Notes under the pieces: generated by a model
What the model was told of the DNA's origin: nothing
Database searches by the model: none
What the model saw: only the letters and a program-made list of their open reading frames with translations
Position numbers and translations under genes: made by a program
NCBI GenBank assembly: GCA_947476695.1
Contig: CANJRD010000001.1
Coordinates: 558,001-622,000, forward strand
From: Rhodospirillaceae bacterium
GTDB taxonomy: Bacteria; Pseudomonadota; Alphaproteobacteria; Rhodospirillales; Rhodospirillaceae
Direction: 5' to 3'
Length of the DNA stretch: 64,000 nucleotides
Part shown: positions 28,839-37,974 of the stretch, piece after piece
Layout: each line of letters begins with the position of its first letter
Numbering within the stretch: position 1 is the stretch's first letter

Positions 28839-31800
28839 GGCGTCCCGGCCCCCGGCGGCGTCTCCGACGGCCGCTCGATCGCCGGCGTCGTGAGGGCGCC
28901 CAGCACCGCCAGCGCCTTCGCGGTCGCCTCCGACGCGGCGCTTTCGGCAGCCACACGCGCGCGCGCTTCGTCCAGCCATGGCTTGGCGGCATCGGCCTGC
29001 GGGCCGCTCAAGGATTCCATCTCGGTCACGGCGGCCGCGAGGTTGCCGTCGCGCAAGTATGCGCCGGCGCGGGCCAGAATCGCCGACGGCGTATTGCCGT
29101 CCACCAGGCCGTCGACGCGGCGCACGGTGACGATGGCGAACAAGCGATCGGTCGCGCGCGCGAAGAAATCACCCATACCGCTGGTGCTGGCCGTCGCGCG
29201 CAGGATGCGCCCGGCGTTCTCGTCGAAGCGCAGGCGCAGGGCGTCCAGGGTCGCGATGCCGGTACGCGCATGCGTGTCGTCGAGCGTCAGCGGCATATTG
29301 GCCCTGCGGCTCAACGCTTTCACGGTCTCGATCTCAAGCTGATAGGGTTTGCCGCCGTTCATGGCCTCGCGCCACTGCGCGATGCCGAGCAGGAGGCCGA
29401 CACGCGCGGTCTGTTCGGCGACGGCGGCGCGGGCGCTGGTCTCCATGGTGCGGATACGCTCCGACAGGGCCAGTACGGTGGCGGCGTCGGCGCTCTTGCT
29501 CTCCACGGTGGCGAGGCGCTTGGCGAGTTCATCGAGCTTGGCGCTGTTGCCAAGGGCGGCTTCCAGCGTCGCGATGCGGGCCTGCAGCGCCGCCATCTGC
29601 TGTGCTTGCGTACCGTCGCCGGCGCTCGCGGGCGAACCAAGCTCCGTCGTGGGGGCTGGGGCGGGCGATGCCGGTGCTGCCGGCGCCGGTTGCGGCGTTG
29701 CGGGCGCCTGGGCCTGCGGCGCGGGTGCTGGCGTCTGCGGCTGTGTCGGCGCGACCGTCGCGATCGGTTGTTCGGACACGGGCTGCGAACGCATCTTCTG
29801 AACGACGAACAGGCCGCCCGCGATCACCGCAAGGGCGATGACGGCCACCGGTACGAGGCTGCGGCGGCGTGGTGCGCTTGCGGGCGATACGTCCACAGTC
29901 TCTGCGACCGGATCGACCGGATCGGCGGGCTCGGTCGCGTCCGTTGCGCCGCGTTCGCCGAAACCGCGCCAGCGCTGGGTGCGCGCGGCGGCATCGGCGG
30001 CGTCTTCCGCATGCAGCCTTGCGGCGCGGCCGCGCGGGCTCGCCCCGCCCTCGCCGGTATCGGCGGATTGCGGGCGCTCCGGCGTGGATTCGGAAGGCGC
30101 GGTTTGATCGTCCATCTCGGGCTCAGCTTCTACAGGAGGAAGTGTAACGGAGCTTGGCAATTCAGGCATCGGTGGAGACGAAACGAACGGCGGCGCGATT
30201 GGTGGCGGTGCCGGGTCCGGTATCGCGGCCCGTGGCTCCGGCGCCACGGCCATCTCGGGCACCGCTGCGGGCGGTTCGGGCCGCGGCGCGACCGAAAGGC
30301 TCGCCTGCGCTGCCGGGCTCTCGGGCGGCGGCGGAAGCGCGGGCGTTGCCGCCGGTCGCTGCATCAACTGACCAAACTGGCGGCCGATGGCGAAAAGTGT
30401 GCGGCCGGTCGCGCGGGCCGCCTGCGAGGTCAAGGCAAGGGTGGCTGTGCCGGCCGCCTTCGCCGCGACGGCGCGGGCCGCGCGGCGCTCCGCGCTGCGT
30501 GCAGCCTTCTCGCGGCGGGCTTGTTCCTGCGTGGCCTTGCGCGCCTCGGCCTCGATGCGGGCTTGTGCCGCCGCAGCTTCACGCGCGGCCTGGTCCTTCG
30601 CACGACGTTCCGCCGCCGCGGCGGCTTCGGCTTCGGCCCGGGCAAGCGTCTCGGCGCGGTCACGGGCGGCGGCCTCGGCCTCGCGGGCGCGGCGTTCGCG
30701 CTCGCGTTCGTCGCGTTCCCGCGCAGCCTCTTCCCGCGCCCGGCGTTCGCGTTCGGCATTGATCGCGGCAAGCACGGCGCGGCGATCTTCCTCGCTCTTT
30801 GCCTTCGCCATGCGTTCAGCTTCCAGACGCGCATGGCGTTCCGCCTCGGCCTTGGCCCGGGCTTCCGCGGCAAGCCGTTCCTGTTCCGCGCGCCGCTCGG
30901 CCTCGATGCGCCGTTTCTCTTCCGCAGCCGCCGCGTCGGCGATGCGGCGTTCCTCGTCGGCCTTTGCCTTCGCTAGGCGCTCCGCTTCCAGTTGCGCCAG
31001 GCGTTCGGCCTCGGCCTTCGCGCGCGCTTCACGTTCTGCGGCCTCGCGGGCTTGGCGTTCCGCGTCGGCCCGCGCGCGCGCCTCGGCTTCGATCCGGCGC
31101 TTCTCTTCGGCGGCCGCGGCTGCGGCAACCCGTCGCTCTTCGTCCGCTTTTGCCTTGGCCAGACGCTCCGCCTCTTCGCGGGCACGACGCTCGGCGTCGG
31201 CTTTCGCGCGGGCCTCACGTTCCGCGGTTTCGCGCGCCGCGCGTTCGGCCTCGGCCTTCGCGCGCGCTTCGGCGGCCGCGCGCTCCTCAGCGGCACGACG
31301 CTCGGCCTCGGCGCGTGCTTTTTCCGCGGCGATGCGCGCGGCTTCGGCTTTCGCGCGTTCTTGTTCGAGACGGCGTTGCTCGGCCGCGGCGGCTTCCTCG
31401 GCGTCGCGTTTAGCTTTCGCGGCAGCGGCCCTACGACGCTCCTCTTCCTCAATCGCGCGCTGACGTTCGGCTTCGGCGCGCGCGGCGGCGAGGCGTTCCG
31501 CTTCGAGACGTTCGCGTTCCTTGCGGTCACGCTCGCGCTGCTCGGCTTCGCGCTGTTCAGCTTCCGCCCGCGCCTTCGCCTCGGCCGCGCGTTTCTTTTC
31601 TTCTTCCGCCGCACGCTGCAAGGCCTCGGCTTCCGCGCGCGCGCGCTCTTCGACCGCCCTGCGCTTGGCAACCATCTCCTGGCCGAGCTTGGTCACGCCC
31701 GCCGCCAACGACGGTTCATCGGCGCCTTCGAGGACGCGCAGGTCATAAAGGTTCAACGCACGCAAAGGCGCGGCGGCGATCGGGCTCGCGGCGAGCGCGC

Positions 31801-32386
31801 CCATCTGCGTCGCCGCTTCGCTCAACTCTTCGCGCTGAATCAGTGTGACGGTCGCGCGCGCGGCTTCCGGCGTGATGCTGACGATAGCGTCGATCAGCCC
31901 GTTGCGAATGTCGTCGCGCAATCCCGCCGGCAGCGCGTCGGCACGTTGCAGGTTGAACAGCGCCAGCGGCCGTACCGCGAAGCCCATGTTCGTCAGCATC
32001 GCCGCGGCATTGGCCGTCGCACCGCTGGCGCATGGGTGAATCAGCGCGCCGTTCGCCGGTTTCAACTGCGATTCAACCAGCTTCGCCAAAGCCTGCGGAT
32101 CGCCGGCCGCTTCGACGCGCTTGAAGCCGAGCCGCCGCAGTTCGCCTGCGGTGACGGCGCTGTCGGAGAACACCGGGAACGTGCGCACGCCCACGCGTGC
32201 GGCCAGCGCGCGCGCCGCCGCCGGGCCAATCACGAGGAAGCCTTGCGCGGCGTTCAGGTCAATCTTCGCCGGCTCGACGGTCTGGGCCGTAATGAGCGGC
32301 ACCGCGACCGGCTCATGGCCGTTCGCCGCCAGAGCCTCGGCAAGGCGCTGTGCATCGTCCGCCAACTCGGGAATCAGGACACGCAT
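28835..32386 (-). CDS. hemD: HemD (uroporphyrinogen-III synthase)-coiled coil-Mic60/mitofilin fusion
   Basis: 1183 residues in one uninterrupted frame. Residues 1-235 match uroporphyrinogen-III synthase (RVLIPELADDAQRLAEALAANG; GALIHPCAS; GLIDAIVSITPEAARATV). Residues 238-640 are an almost pure Ala/Glu/Arg/Lys helix with a 62-residue internal repeat. Residues 680-840 are Pro/Ala-rich, 844-862 form a single membrane segment (LVPVAVIALAVIAGGLFVV), and after a Pro-rich linker and short coiled coil the C-terminus (about 1000-1150, with GIAQWREAMNGGKPYQLEIE and ILARAGAYLRDGNLAAAVTEM) is a mitofilin domain. Separate hemD and mic60 genes are normal in Alphaproteobacteria. HemD would face the cytoplasm, mitofilin the periplasm. 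hemC is not adjacent. The HemD part is divergent, so activity is plausible but unproven. Confidence 0.87.
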   Translation of the reverse strand: MRVLIPELADDAQRLAEALAANGHEPVAVPLITAQTVEPAKIDLNAAQGFLVIGPAAARALAARVGVRTFPVFSDSAVTAGELRRLGFKRVEAAGDPQALAKLVESQLKPANGALIHPCASGATANAAAMLTNMGFAVRPLALFNLQRADALPAGLRDDIRNGLIDAIVSITPEAARATVTLIQREELSEAATQMGALAASPIAAAPLRALNLYDLRVLEGADEPSLAAGVTKLGQEMVAKRRAVEERARAEAEALQRAAEEEKKRAAEAKARAEAEQREAEQRERDRKERERLEAERLAAARAEAERQRAIEEEERRRAAAAKAKRDAEEAAAAEQRRLEQERAKAEAARIAAEKARAEAERRAAEERAAAEARAKAEAERAARETAEREARAKADAERRAREEAERLAKAKADEERRVAAAAAAEEKRRIEAEARARADAERQAREAAEREARAKAEAERLAQLEAERLAKAKADEERRIADAAAAEEKRRIEAERRAEQERLAAEARAKAEAERHARLEAERMAKAKSEEDRRAVLAAINAERERRAREEAARERDERERERRAREAEAAARDRAETLARAEAEAAAAAERRAKDQAAREAAAAQARIEAEARKATQEQARREKAARSAERRAARAVAAKAAGTATLALTSQAARATGRTLFAIGRQFGQLMQRPAATPALPPPPESPAAQASLSVAPRPEPPAAVPEMAVAPEPRAAIPDPAPPPIAPPFVSSPPMPELPSSVTLPPVEAEPEMDDQTAPSESTPERPQSADTGEGGASPRGRAARLHAEDAADAAARTQRWRGFGERGATDATEPADPVDPVAETVDVSPASAPRRRSLVPVAVIALAVIAGGLFVVQKMRSQPVSEQPIATVAPTQPQTPAPAPQAQAPATPQPAPAAPASPAPAPTTELGSPASAGDGTQAQQMAALQARIATLEAALGNSAKLDELAKRLATVESKSADAATVLALSERIRTMETSARAAVAEQTARVGLLLGIAQWREAMNGGKPYQLEIETVKALSRRANMPLTLDDTHARTGIATLDALRLRFDENAGRILRATASTSGMGDFFARATDRLFAIVTVRRVDGLVDGNTPSAILARAGAYLRDGNLAAAVTEMESLSGPQADAAKPWLDEARARVAAESAASEATAKALAVLGALTTPAIERPSETPPGAGTP

Positions 32387-32482
32387 TTAGGGGGCGGTTG
32401 CGAATAACTGGCGCAGGATATCCAACCTGTTGTAGAGGCTGGCTGATAGCGAGGAAAGGCCCAAACGGGCGACAAATCCGGC

Positions 32483-33556
32483 GTGGTAAAACCAGTGCGT
32501 GTTCTCGGCATCGAGACCAGTTGCGATGAGACCGCCGCCGCCGTGGTGGAAGCCGGACCCGACGGGTCGGGCCGAATCCTCAGCCAGGCGGTGCTCAGCC
32601 AGATCAGCGATCACAGGCCCTATGGCGGCATCGTGCCGGAGATCGCGGCGCGTGCGCATCTGTCGCACCTGGATCGCCTCATCACGACCGCGATGACCGA
32701 GGCCGGTGTCGACTTCGCCGATCTCGACGCCATCGCCGCCACCGCCGGGCCTGGTCTGATCGGCGGCGTGCTGGTCGGCGTCAGCACCGCGAAAGCCATG
32801 GCGCTCGCGACCGGAAAGCCTTTCATCGCGGTGAACCATCTCGAAGGTCACGCGCTCACCGCGCGGCTGACCGACGGTGTCGCTTTCCCGTTCTTGTTGC
32901 TGCTGGTGTCCGGCGGGCATTGCCAGTTGCTTGCGGTCGAAGGTGTGGGGCGGTACCGCCGCCTCGGCACGACGGTCGACGACGCGGCCGGCGAAGCGTT
33001 CGACAAAGTCGCGAAGATGCTGGGGCTCGGCTATCCGGGCGGACCGGCGGTCGAACGCGCGGCCAAAGACGGCAATCCCGCGCGATTCGCCTTCACGCGC
33101 CCGATGAAAGGCAAGCCCGGCTGCGACTTCTCGTTTTCCGGCCTGAAGACGGCCGTGCGTATCGCTGTTGAGCAGACCGGCACATTGTCGCCCCGCGATG
33201 CCGCCGATCTCGCCGCGTCGTTCCAGGCCGCACTTGTGGAAAGCATTTCGGACCGCGTGCGCCGTGCGGTGACCGCGTTCCGCGAGAAGTACGACGGCAC
33301 GGATTTCGTCGTGTCCGGCGGCGTCGCGGCCAACACCGCATTGCGTATGCAGCTTGAGAAGACCTGCGCGACCGCCGGATTGCGCTTTGTCGCGCCGCCG
33401 CTGGCGTTGTGCACCGACAACGCGGTGATGATCGCCTGGGCGGGGCTGGAGCGTTTGCGCCTCGGTTTGACCGACCCGCTCGACACCAAGGCGCGTCCGC
33501 GCTGGCCCCTCGATCCGGACGCGCCCGCGCGTCCAGGTGCGGGGGTGAAAGCTTAA
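32483..33556 (+). CDS. tsaD: tRNA threonylcarbamoyladenosine transferase TsaD
   Basis: 357 residues, full length. TsaD transfers the threonylcarbamoyl group to A37 of ANN-decoding tRNAs with TsaB and TsaE. The N-terminal [16 protein letters not shown], the metal-binding NHLEGH near residue 118 and [39 protein letters not shown] are all present. The start is GTG at 32483, with a second GTG four codons later also possible; neither has a strong ribosome-binding site. It is divergent from the HemD-Mic60 gene across 96 bases, which should hold both promoters. Confidence 0.97.
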   Translation: MVKPVRVLGIETSCDETAAAVVEAGPDGSGRILSQAVLSQISDHRPYGGIVPEIAARAHLSHLDRLITTAMTEAGVDFADLDAIAATAGPGLIGGVLVGVSTAKAMALATGKPFIAVNHLEGHALTARLTDGVAFPFLLLLVSGGHCQLLAVEGVGRYRRLGTTVDDAAGEAFDKVAKMLGLGYPGGPAVERAAKDGNPARFAFTRPMKGKPGCDFSFSGLKTAVRIAVEQTGTLSPRDAADLAASFQAALVESISDRVRRAVTAFREKYDGTDFVVSGGVAANTALRMQLEKTCATAGLRFVAPPLALCTDNAVMIAWAGLERLRLGLTDPLDTKARPRWPLDPDAPARPGAGVKA

Positions 33557-33557
33557 G

Positions 33558-33959
33558 CTACGGCTGAGCCTCGACCTTTGGCAGCGTCTCGTCGAAGCAA
33601 GCCCAGGTCGGCGCGGCCCTTGTCCAGATCGTGCTTGTCGGCTTCACGGCACTCGGATCGTCCAGCGTTCCCACGCGCACGGTGATCGTCGTCGGACGGC
33701 CCGAGGATTCTACAAACACAGGCGTGCCGCACTTCGGGCAGAAGTGACGCTTCATCGTATTGCCGCTGTCGGCCGTCATTTCGCGAACGCTCAATTCGCC
33801 CTGGGCCGTCAGGCTTTCGCGCGGGAAGGCCGCGTTCACCGTGCCGTTGCCGCCGCCCTGGTATTGGCACACGCGGCACCAACAGGTGCGCGCCCAAGCC
33901 GGTTCCGCAGCAAAGCTGTAGCGCACAGCTTTGCACAAGCATCCGCCCGTGATGGCCAT
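33558..33959 (-). CDS. GFA-fold (glutathione-dependent formaldehyde-activating-like) zinc protein
   Basis: 133 residues. The cysteine pattern of the GFA/CENP-V family is complete: GGCLCKAVRY, CWCRVCQY and CPKCGTPVF, forming two zinc sites. Most members have no proven substrate, and formaldehyde activation should not be assumed. The gene ends one base from the tsaD stop codon (convergent) and starts 26 bases from the end of the epimerase gene. In related genomes tsaD is usually followed directly by gpsA, so this pair looks inserted. Confidence 0.88.
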   Translation of the reverse strand: MAITGGCLCKAVRYSFAAEPAWARTCWCRVCQYQGGGNGTVNAAFPRESLTAQGELSVREMTADSGNTMKRHFCPKCGTPVFVESSGRPTTITVRVGTLDDPSAVKPTSTIWTRAAPTWACFDETLPKVEAQP

Positions 33960-33985
33960 TTGATCTCCCCCCCTTCGCGCGCGTG

Positions 33986-35026
33986 TTAGACGCGGTAGTA
34001 CTCGCGGAACCAGGCGACGGTCTTTTCCAGACCTTCGTCGAGCGTGACCGACGGGCGATAGCCCACCGCGCGCTCAAGCGCGCTGACATCGCACCACGTG
34101 CCTTCGACATCGCCCGGTTGCATGCCCAGCATCTGCATGTTGGCCTTGCGGCCGATCTTGCGTTCCAGCGTGGCGATGAAATCCATCAGGTCGATGGGCG
34201 ATCCGCGGCCGATGTTGAACACGCGATAAGGCGCAACGCTCGAGCCATCCGGCGTCGGCGCTTCGGCGTTCCAGCTTTCGTCCGGCACGGGGATGTGATC
34301 GAGCACGCGTGTGACGCCTTCGACGATGTCCTCGACGAAGGTGAAGTCGCGCATCAGTTTGCCGCCGTTGTAGACCTCAATCGGATCGCCCGCGAAAATC
34401 CGCGCGGTGAATTTCTGCGGCGCCATGTCGGGCCGGCCCCAGGGTCCATAGACCGTGAAGAAGCGCAAACCTGTCATCGGAATGCGGAACAGATGCGCAT
34501 AGGAATGCGCCATCAACTCGTTGGCGCGCTTGGTCGCGGCGTACAGCGACAGCGGATGCGACGCGCCGTGATGCTCGGCATACGGCATGGTGCGGTTGGC
34601 GCCATAGACCGACGAGGTCGAGGCGAACACGAGATGTTCCGCTTGGAATGTGCGCGCGGCCTCCAGGATGTTGCCGAAGCCGACCAGGTTCGAATCCACG
34701 TAGGCGCCGGGATTTTCCAGGCCGTAGCGTACGCCGGCTTGAGCGGCGAGGTGGACGATGGCGGTCGGCTCGAACTCCTCGCACAGCTTGAACAGGCCGT
34801 CGCGGTCGGCGATGTCGACGCGCCGGCCGCTGAAGCCGTTGCGTCCTTCCAGCTGCGTCCAGCGCGCCTGCTTCAGGCCGACGTCGTAATAGTCGTTGAA
34901 GTTATCGAGCCCGATCACCGGGCGCCCGGCCGTCAGCAGCTTCTCCGCGACATGGAAGCCGATGAATCCCGCCGTGCCGGTCACAAGAATAGGGCCAGCG
35001 ATGGCGGAGGACTTGGACATCATCAT
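33986..35026 (-). CDS. UDP-glucuronate 4-epimerase-like NAD-dependent epimerase
   Basis: 346 residues, extended SDR fold. TGTAGFIGFHVAEKL binds NAD, and YAATKRANE holds the catalytic Tyr-Lys pair. VIGLDNFNDYYDVGLKQARW and GLRFFTVYGPWGRPDMA are typical of UDP-glucuronate 4-epimerases (LpsL, Cap1J types), which make UDP-galacturonate for lipopolysaccharide or capsule. Three ATG codons in a row (35018-35026) open the gene and there is no strong ribosome-binding site. Substrate assignment is by motif likeness only. Confidence 0.87.
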   Translation of the reverse strand: MMMSKSSAIAGPILVTGTAGFIGFHVAEKLLTAGRPVIGLDNFNDYYDVGLKQARWTQLEGRNGFSGRRVDIADRDGLFKLCEEFEPTAIVHLAAQAGVRYGLENPGAYVDSNLVGFGNILEAARTFQAEHLVFASTSSVYGANRTMPYAEHHGASHPLSLYAATKRANELMAHSYAHLFRIPMTGLRFFTVYGPWGRPDMAPQKFTARIFAGDPIEVYNGGKLMRDFTFVEDIVEGVTRVLDHIPVPDESWNAEAPTPDGSSVAPYRVFNIGRGSPIDLMDFIATLERKIGRKANMQMLGMQPGDVEGTWCDVSALERAVGYRPSVTLDEGLEKTVAWFREYYRV

Positions 35027-35152
35027 GCGGTCTTAGGCCGTTTCTGGCGGGCGTTGCAAGGGGCGAGCGCGAGGATGGGCGCGCCGTTTGCAAACAACGC
35101 GGGAGCATGTCACATGTTCGACGGGAATGGCTTGAAGGATCATGATTTTCCG

Positions 35153-36154
35153 ATGAAACGCGTGGCTGTCATCGGGGCTGGGGCCTGGGGAACGGCGCTG
35201 GCCATGGTCGCCCGCCGCGCCGGCCAGGAGGCGGTGCTCTGGGCTTTCGAGCCCGAGGTCGTCGCGGGCATCAATTCCGCCCACCAGAACGCGCTTTATC
35301 TGCCCGGCATCGCTCTCGATCCGGCGTTGCGGGCCACCAGCGACCTTGCTGCGGCTGTGACCGGCGCCGACATCGTCCTTTTGGTGTCGCCGGCCCAGCA
35401 CCTGCGCCGCCTGGCCGACACGCTCGCCCCCAATATCCCGGCCAAGCTGCCGGTGGTGATCTGCGCCAAGGGCATCGAACAGGCGACCGGCGCCCTGATG
35501 ACCGAAGCCGCAAGCGCCCTCGATCACGCCAGCATAATGGTCATGTCCGGTCCCAGCTTCGCCAGCGAAGTCGCCAAGGGTCTGCCGACCGCGCTGACCC
35601 TGGCCGCGACGGACCAAGCGCTCGGCCGTCAGGTCGCGGAAAGCCTCGGCTCGCGCACCTTCCGGCCCTATCTGTCGGCGGACTTGGTCGGCGCGCAGAT
35701 CGGCGGCGCGGTGAAGAACGTGCTCGCGATCGCATCCGGCATGTGCGAGGGCCGCCAGCTCGGTGCCAACGCGCGCGCGGCCTTGCTGACGCGCGGTCTG
35801 GCGGAAATCGTACGGCTTGCGGTCGCCCGGGGCGGCAAGCCCGAGACCTTGATGGGCCTTTCGGGCCTCGGCGATCTGGTGCTCACCGCGTCCTCCACCC
35901 AATCGCGCAATTACTCGCTCGGCCTCGCGCTGGGCCAAGGCCGCACGCTGGCCGAGGTGCTGGGCGAACGGCGCTCGGTGACCGAAGGCGTGACCACGGC
36001 GGCCGCCGTGGCGGATCTGGCCGCCAAGCTGGCGGTCGAGATGCCGATCTGTGCGGCGGTGGACAGCATCTTGCGCCGGGATGCCCGGATCGATGAGGTT
36101 ATGGTGGCGCTGCTGGAACGGCCGCTGCGCGATGAATCCCTCGCCGGGCGGTGA
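35153..36154 (+). CDS. gpsA: Glycerol-3-phosphate dehydrogenase [NAD(P)+]
   Basis: 333 residues. GpsA reduces dihydroxyacetone phosphate to glycerol-3-phosphate for phospholipid synthesis. The Rossmann motif VAVIGAGAWGTALA, the catalytic Lys in GAVKNVLAIASGM and GLSGLGDLVLT are present. The ATG at 35153 gives the family N-terminus. An in-frame ATG at 35114 has a better ribosome-binding site (GGGAG, 8 bases) and would add 13 residues (MFDGNGLKDHDFP), so the true start is open. The long open frame reaching back over the epimerase gene is antisense noise. Confidence 0.95.
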   Translation: MKRVAVIGAGAWGTALAMVARRAGQEAVLWAFEPEVVAGINSAHQNALYLPGIALDPALRATSDLAAAVTGADIVLLVSPAQHLRRLADTLAPNIPAKLPVVICAKGIEQATGALMTEAASALDHASIMVMSGPSFASEVAKGLPTALTLAATDQALGRQVAESLGSRTFRPYLSADLVGAQIGGAVKNVLAIASGMCEGRQLGANARAALLTRGLAEIVRLAVARGGKPETLMGLSGLGDLVLTASSTQSRNYSLGLALGQGRTLAEVLGERRSVTEGVTTAAAVADLAAKLAVEMPICAAVDSILRRDARIDEVMVALLERPLRDESLAGR

Positions 36155-36250
36155 CCTTGCCGCAACCCTCAGGTATCACGGACGTTTGGAAATGGGCGCA
36201 CGACGGGCAGCAAGTCTCGTGCGCCGTCGCGGGGAATAGTAGGTGTCGCG

Positions 36251-37954
36251 TTGACTAAACTAAGCCGGCTCTATCCCGTGATCCTTTCGGGCGGCAGCGG
36301 GTCGCGCCTGTGGCCGCTCTCACGCGAAGAATTCCCCAAGCAGCTTCAGCCGCTGACGTCGGAACGCAGTCTGCTGCAAGAGACGGCGCTGCGCCTGGGC
36401 ACGTCCAACGGCGTCAAGGTCGAGCCGCCCATCGTCGTCTGCAACGAGGCGCATCGCTTCATCGTCGCCGAACAACTCCGCGCCGCCGGCATCGAGCCGC
36501 GCGCGGTGGTCATCGAGCCGCAGGGCCGCAACACCGCGCCGGCGGCGGCGGTCGCGGCGATCCTGCTCGAGAACGAGCCCGATGCCCTGATGCTGGTGAT
36601 GCCGTCGGATCACTTGGTCCGCAAGCCGGATGCCTTCAAGGCGGCGGTCGTGGCCGCGGCGCCCATCGCCGCGGCGGGTCATCTCGTCACCTTCGGCATC
36701 AAGCCGACCCATCCGGCGACCGCCTACGGTTACATCAAGCGCGGCGAGACGCTCAGCAACGGCGGCTTCACCGTGGATCGGTTCGTCGAAAAGCCGGACT
36801 CGGAAACCGCAACCCGCTTCGTCACCGACGGCGGCTACGATTGGAACGGCGGCATCTTCCTGTGGCCGGCGCGCCTGTTCCTGCAGGAACTCGCGCGCAG
36901 CGAACCGGACATCGAGCCGCGCTGCCGCGACGCGCTGGCAAAGGGCAAGAAGGACCTGTTCTTCTTCCGCCTCGATCCCGAGACCTTCGCGCAAGTCCCC
37001 AGCCAATCGATCGACTACGGCGTCATGGAACACACCAAGCTCGCCGCCGTGATGCCGGTGGAAATGGGCTGGTCCGACGTCGGCTCATGGAGCGCGCTGC
37101 ATCAGGAAACCGCGCAAGACGCCGCCGGCAACACGTTGCTCGGCGACGTGATCGCGCTGGAGTCCCAGAACAGCTATGTGCGTACCGAGCGTCAGTTGAC
37201 CGCCGTGATCGGCATCCAGAATGCCATCGTCATCGTCACCGACGACGCCGTGCTGGTGGCCGACAAGTCGCACGACCAACAGGTGAAGGCGATCGTCGAA
37301 CAACTGAAAGCCAAGGGCCGTCCCGAAGCCACCGCGCAGGCGCGCACCTATCGTCCCTGGGGCTGGTTCCAGACCATGGACGAAGGCCGCCGCTTCAAGG
37401 TGAAGCGCATCTGTGTGAAGCCGGGCGCGAAACTGTCGCTGCAAAAGCACTGGCACCGCAGCGAACACTGGGTGGTGGTGTCGGGCACGGCGCTGGTCAC
37501 GCGCGACGACAGCGAATACACGCTGCGCGAAAATGAATCGACTTATCTGGCCGCCGGCACCGTTCATCGCCTCGCCAATCCCGGTCACGTCGATCTGCAC
37601 ATGATCGAGGTGCAGTCGGGCGAGTATGTCGGCGAAGACGACATCGTGCGCATTGCGGATGATTATGGCCGCGAAGGCGCGAAAATGCCGGCGAAACGCC
37701 CGCCGCGCGCCAAGGCCGCTGCGAAAGCGAAGCCTAAGCGCGCGCTGCCCTTGCAGCGCGGCCCGGCGGAAGCGCTGCTCGACGCGCCGAAGAAACGCAA
37801 AGGCCGCCGCAAGGCGAAGCCGACCGTCACGGCGGGCCGTCGCGTGCAGCGGCGCATCGTGCGGGCGGCGGTTGCGTCAACGCGCAAGACGCCGGCGCGC
37901 AAAGGACCGGGCAAGACGCCGCCGCGTCCGCCGCGCAAACCGCGCAAACGCTAA
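36251..37954 (+). CDS. manC: Mannose-1-phosphate guanylyltransferase / mannose-6-phosphate isomerase with basic tail
   Basis: 567 residues. Residues 1-475 are a complete bifunctional ManC/AlgA enzyme. The nucleotidyltransferase signature is LSGGSGSRLWPLSREEFPKQL, the cupin isomerase part has RPWGWF and KPGAKLSLQKHWHRSEHWVVVSG. It makes GDP-mannose for exopolysaccharide or lipopolysaccharide. Residues 476-567 are a 92-residue tail of Lys, Arg, Ala and Pro (for example KRPPRAKAAAKAKPKRA and KGPGKTPPRPPRKPRKR) that resembles histone H1-like or AlgP-like tails and is foreign to the family. The start is TTG at 36251 with AGGTG five bases upstream. Confidence 0.92.
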   Translation: MTKLSRLYPVILSGGSGSRLWPLSREEFPKQLQPLTSERSLLQETALRLGTSNGVKVEPPIVVCNEAHRFIVAEQLRAAGIEPRAVVIEPQGRNTAPAAAVAAILLENEPDALMLVMPSDHLVRKPDAFKAAVVAAAPIAAAGHLVTFGIKPTHPATAYGYIKRGETLSNGGFTVDRFVEKPDSETATRFVTDGGYDWNGGIFLWPARLFLQELARSEPDIEPRCRDALAKGKKDLFFFRLDPETFAQVPSQSIDYGVMEHTKLAAVMPVEMGWSDVGSWSALHQETAQDAAGNTLLGDVIALESQNSYVRTERQLTAVIGIQNAIVIVTDDAVLVADKSHDQQVKAIVEQLKAKGRPEATAQARTYRPWGWFQTMDEGRRFKVKRICVKPGAKLSLQKHWHRSEHWVVVSGTALVTRDDSEYTLRENESTYLAAGTVHRLANPGHVDLHMIEVQSGEYVGEDDIVRIADDYGREGAKMPAKRPPRAKAAAKAKPKRALPLQRGPAEALLDAPKKRKGRRKAKPTVTAGRRVQRRIVRAAVASTRKTPARKGPGKTPPRPPRKPRKR

Positions 37955-37974
37955 TCAATCTGGTGGGGGCACCA

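Noticed and set aside
29270-31463. Long antisense open frames over the HemD-Mic60 coiled coil (Arg/Ser/Ala or Gly/Leu/Arg-rich)
   Set aside because: Low-complexity mirrors of the Ala/Glu/Arg repeats; no motif, ribosome-binding site or homology to any protein family that I know.
30467-31675. A CRISPR array or tandem repeat satellite in the HemD-Mic60 gene
   Set aside because: The repetition is at protein level with degenerate DNA; units vary in length and lie within one translated frame.
33983-35152. An N-terminal extension of GpsA over the epimerase gene
   Set aside because: The extra residues are antisense to a convincing epimerase gene, while GpsA homologues start at the ATG chosen.
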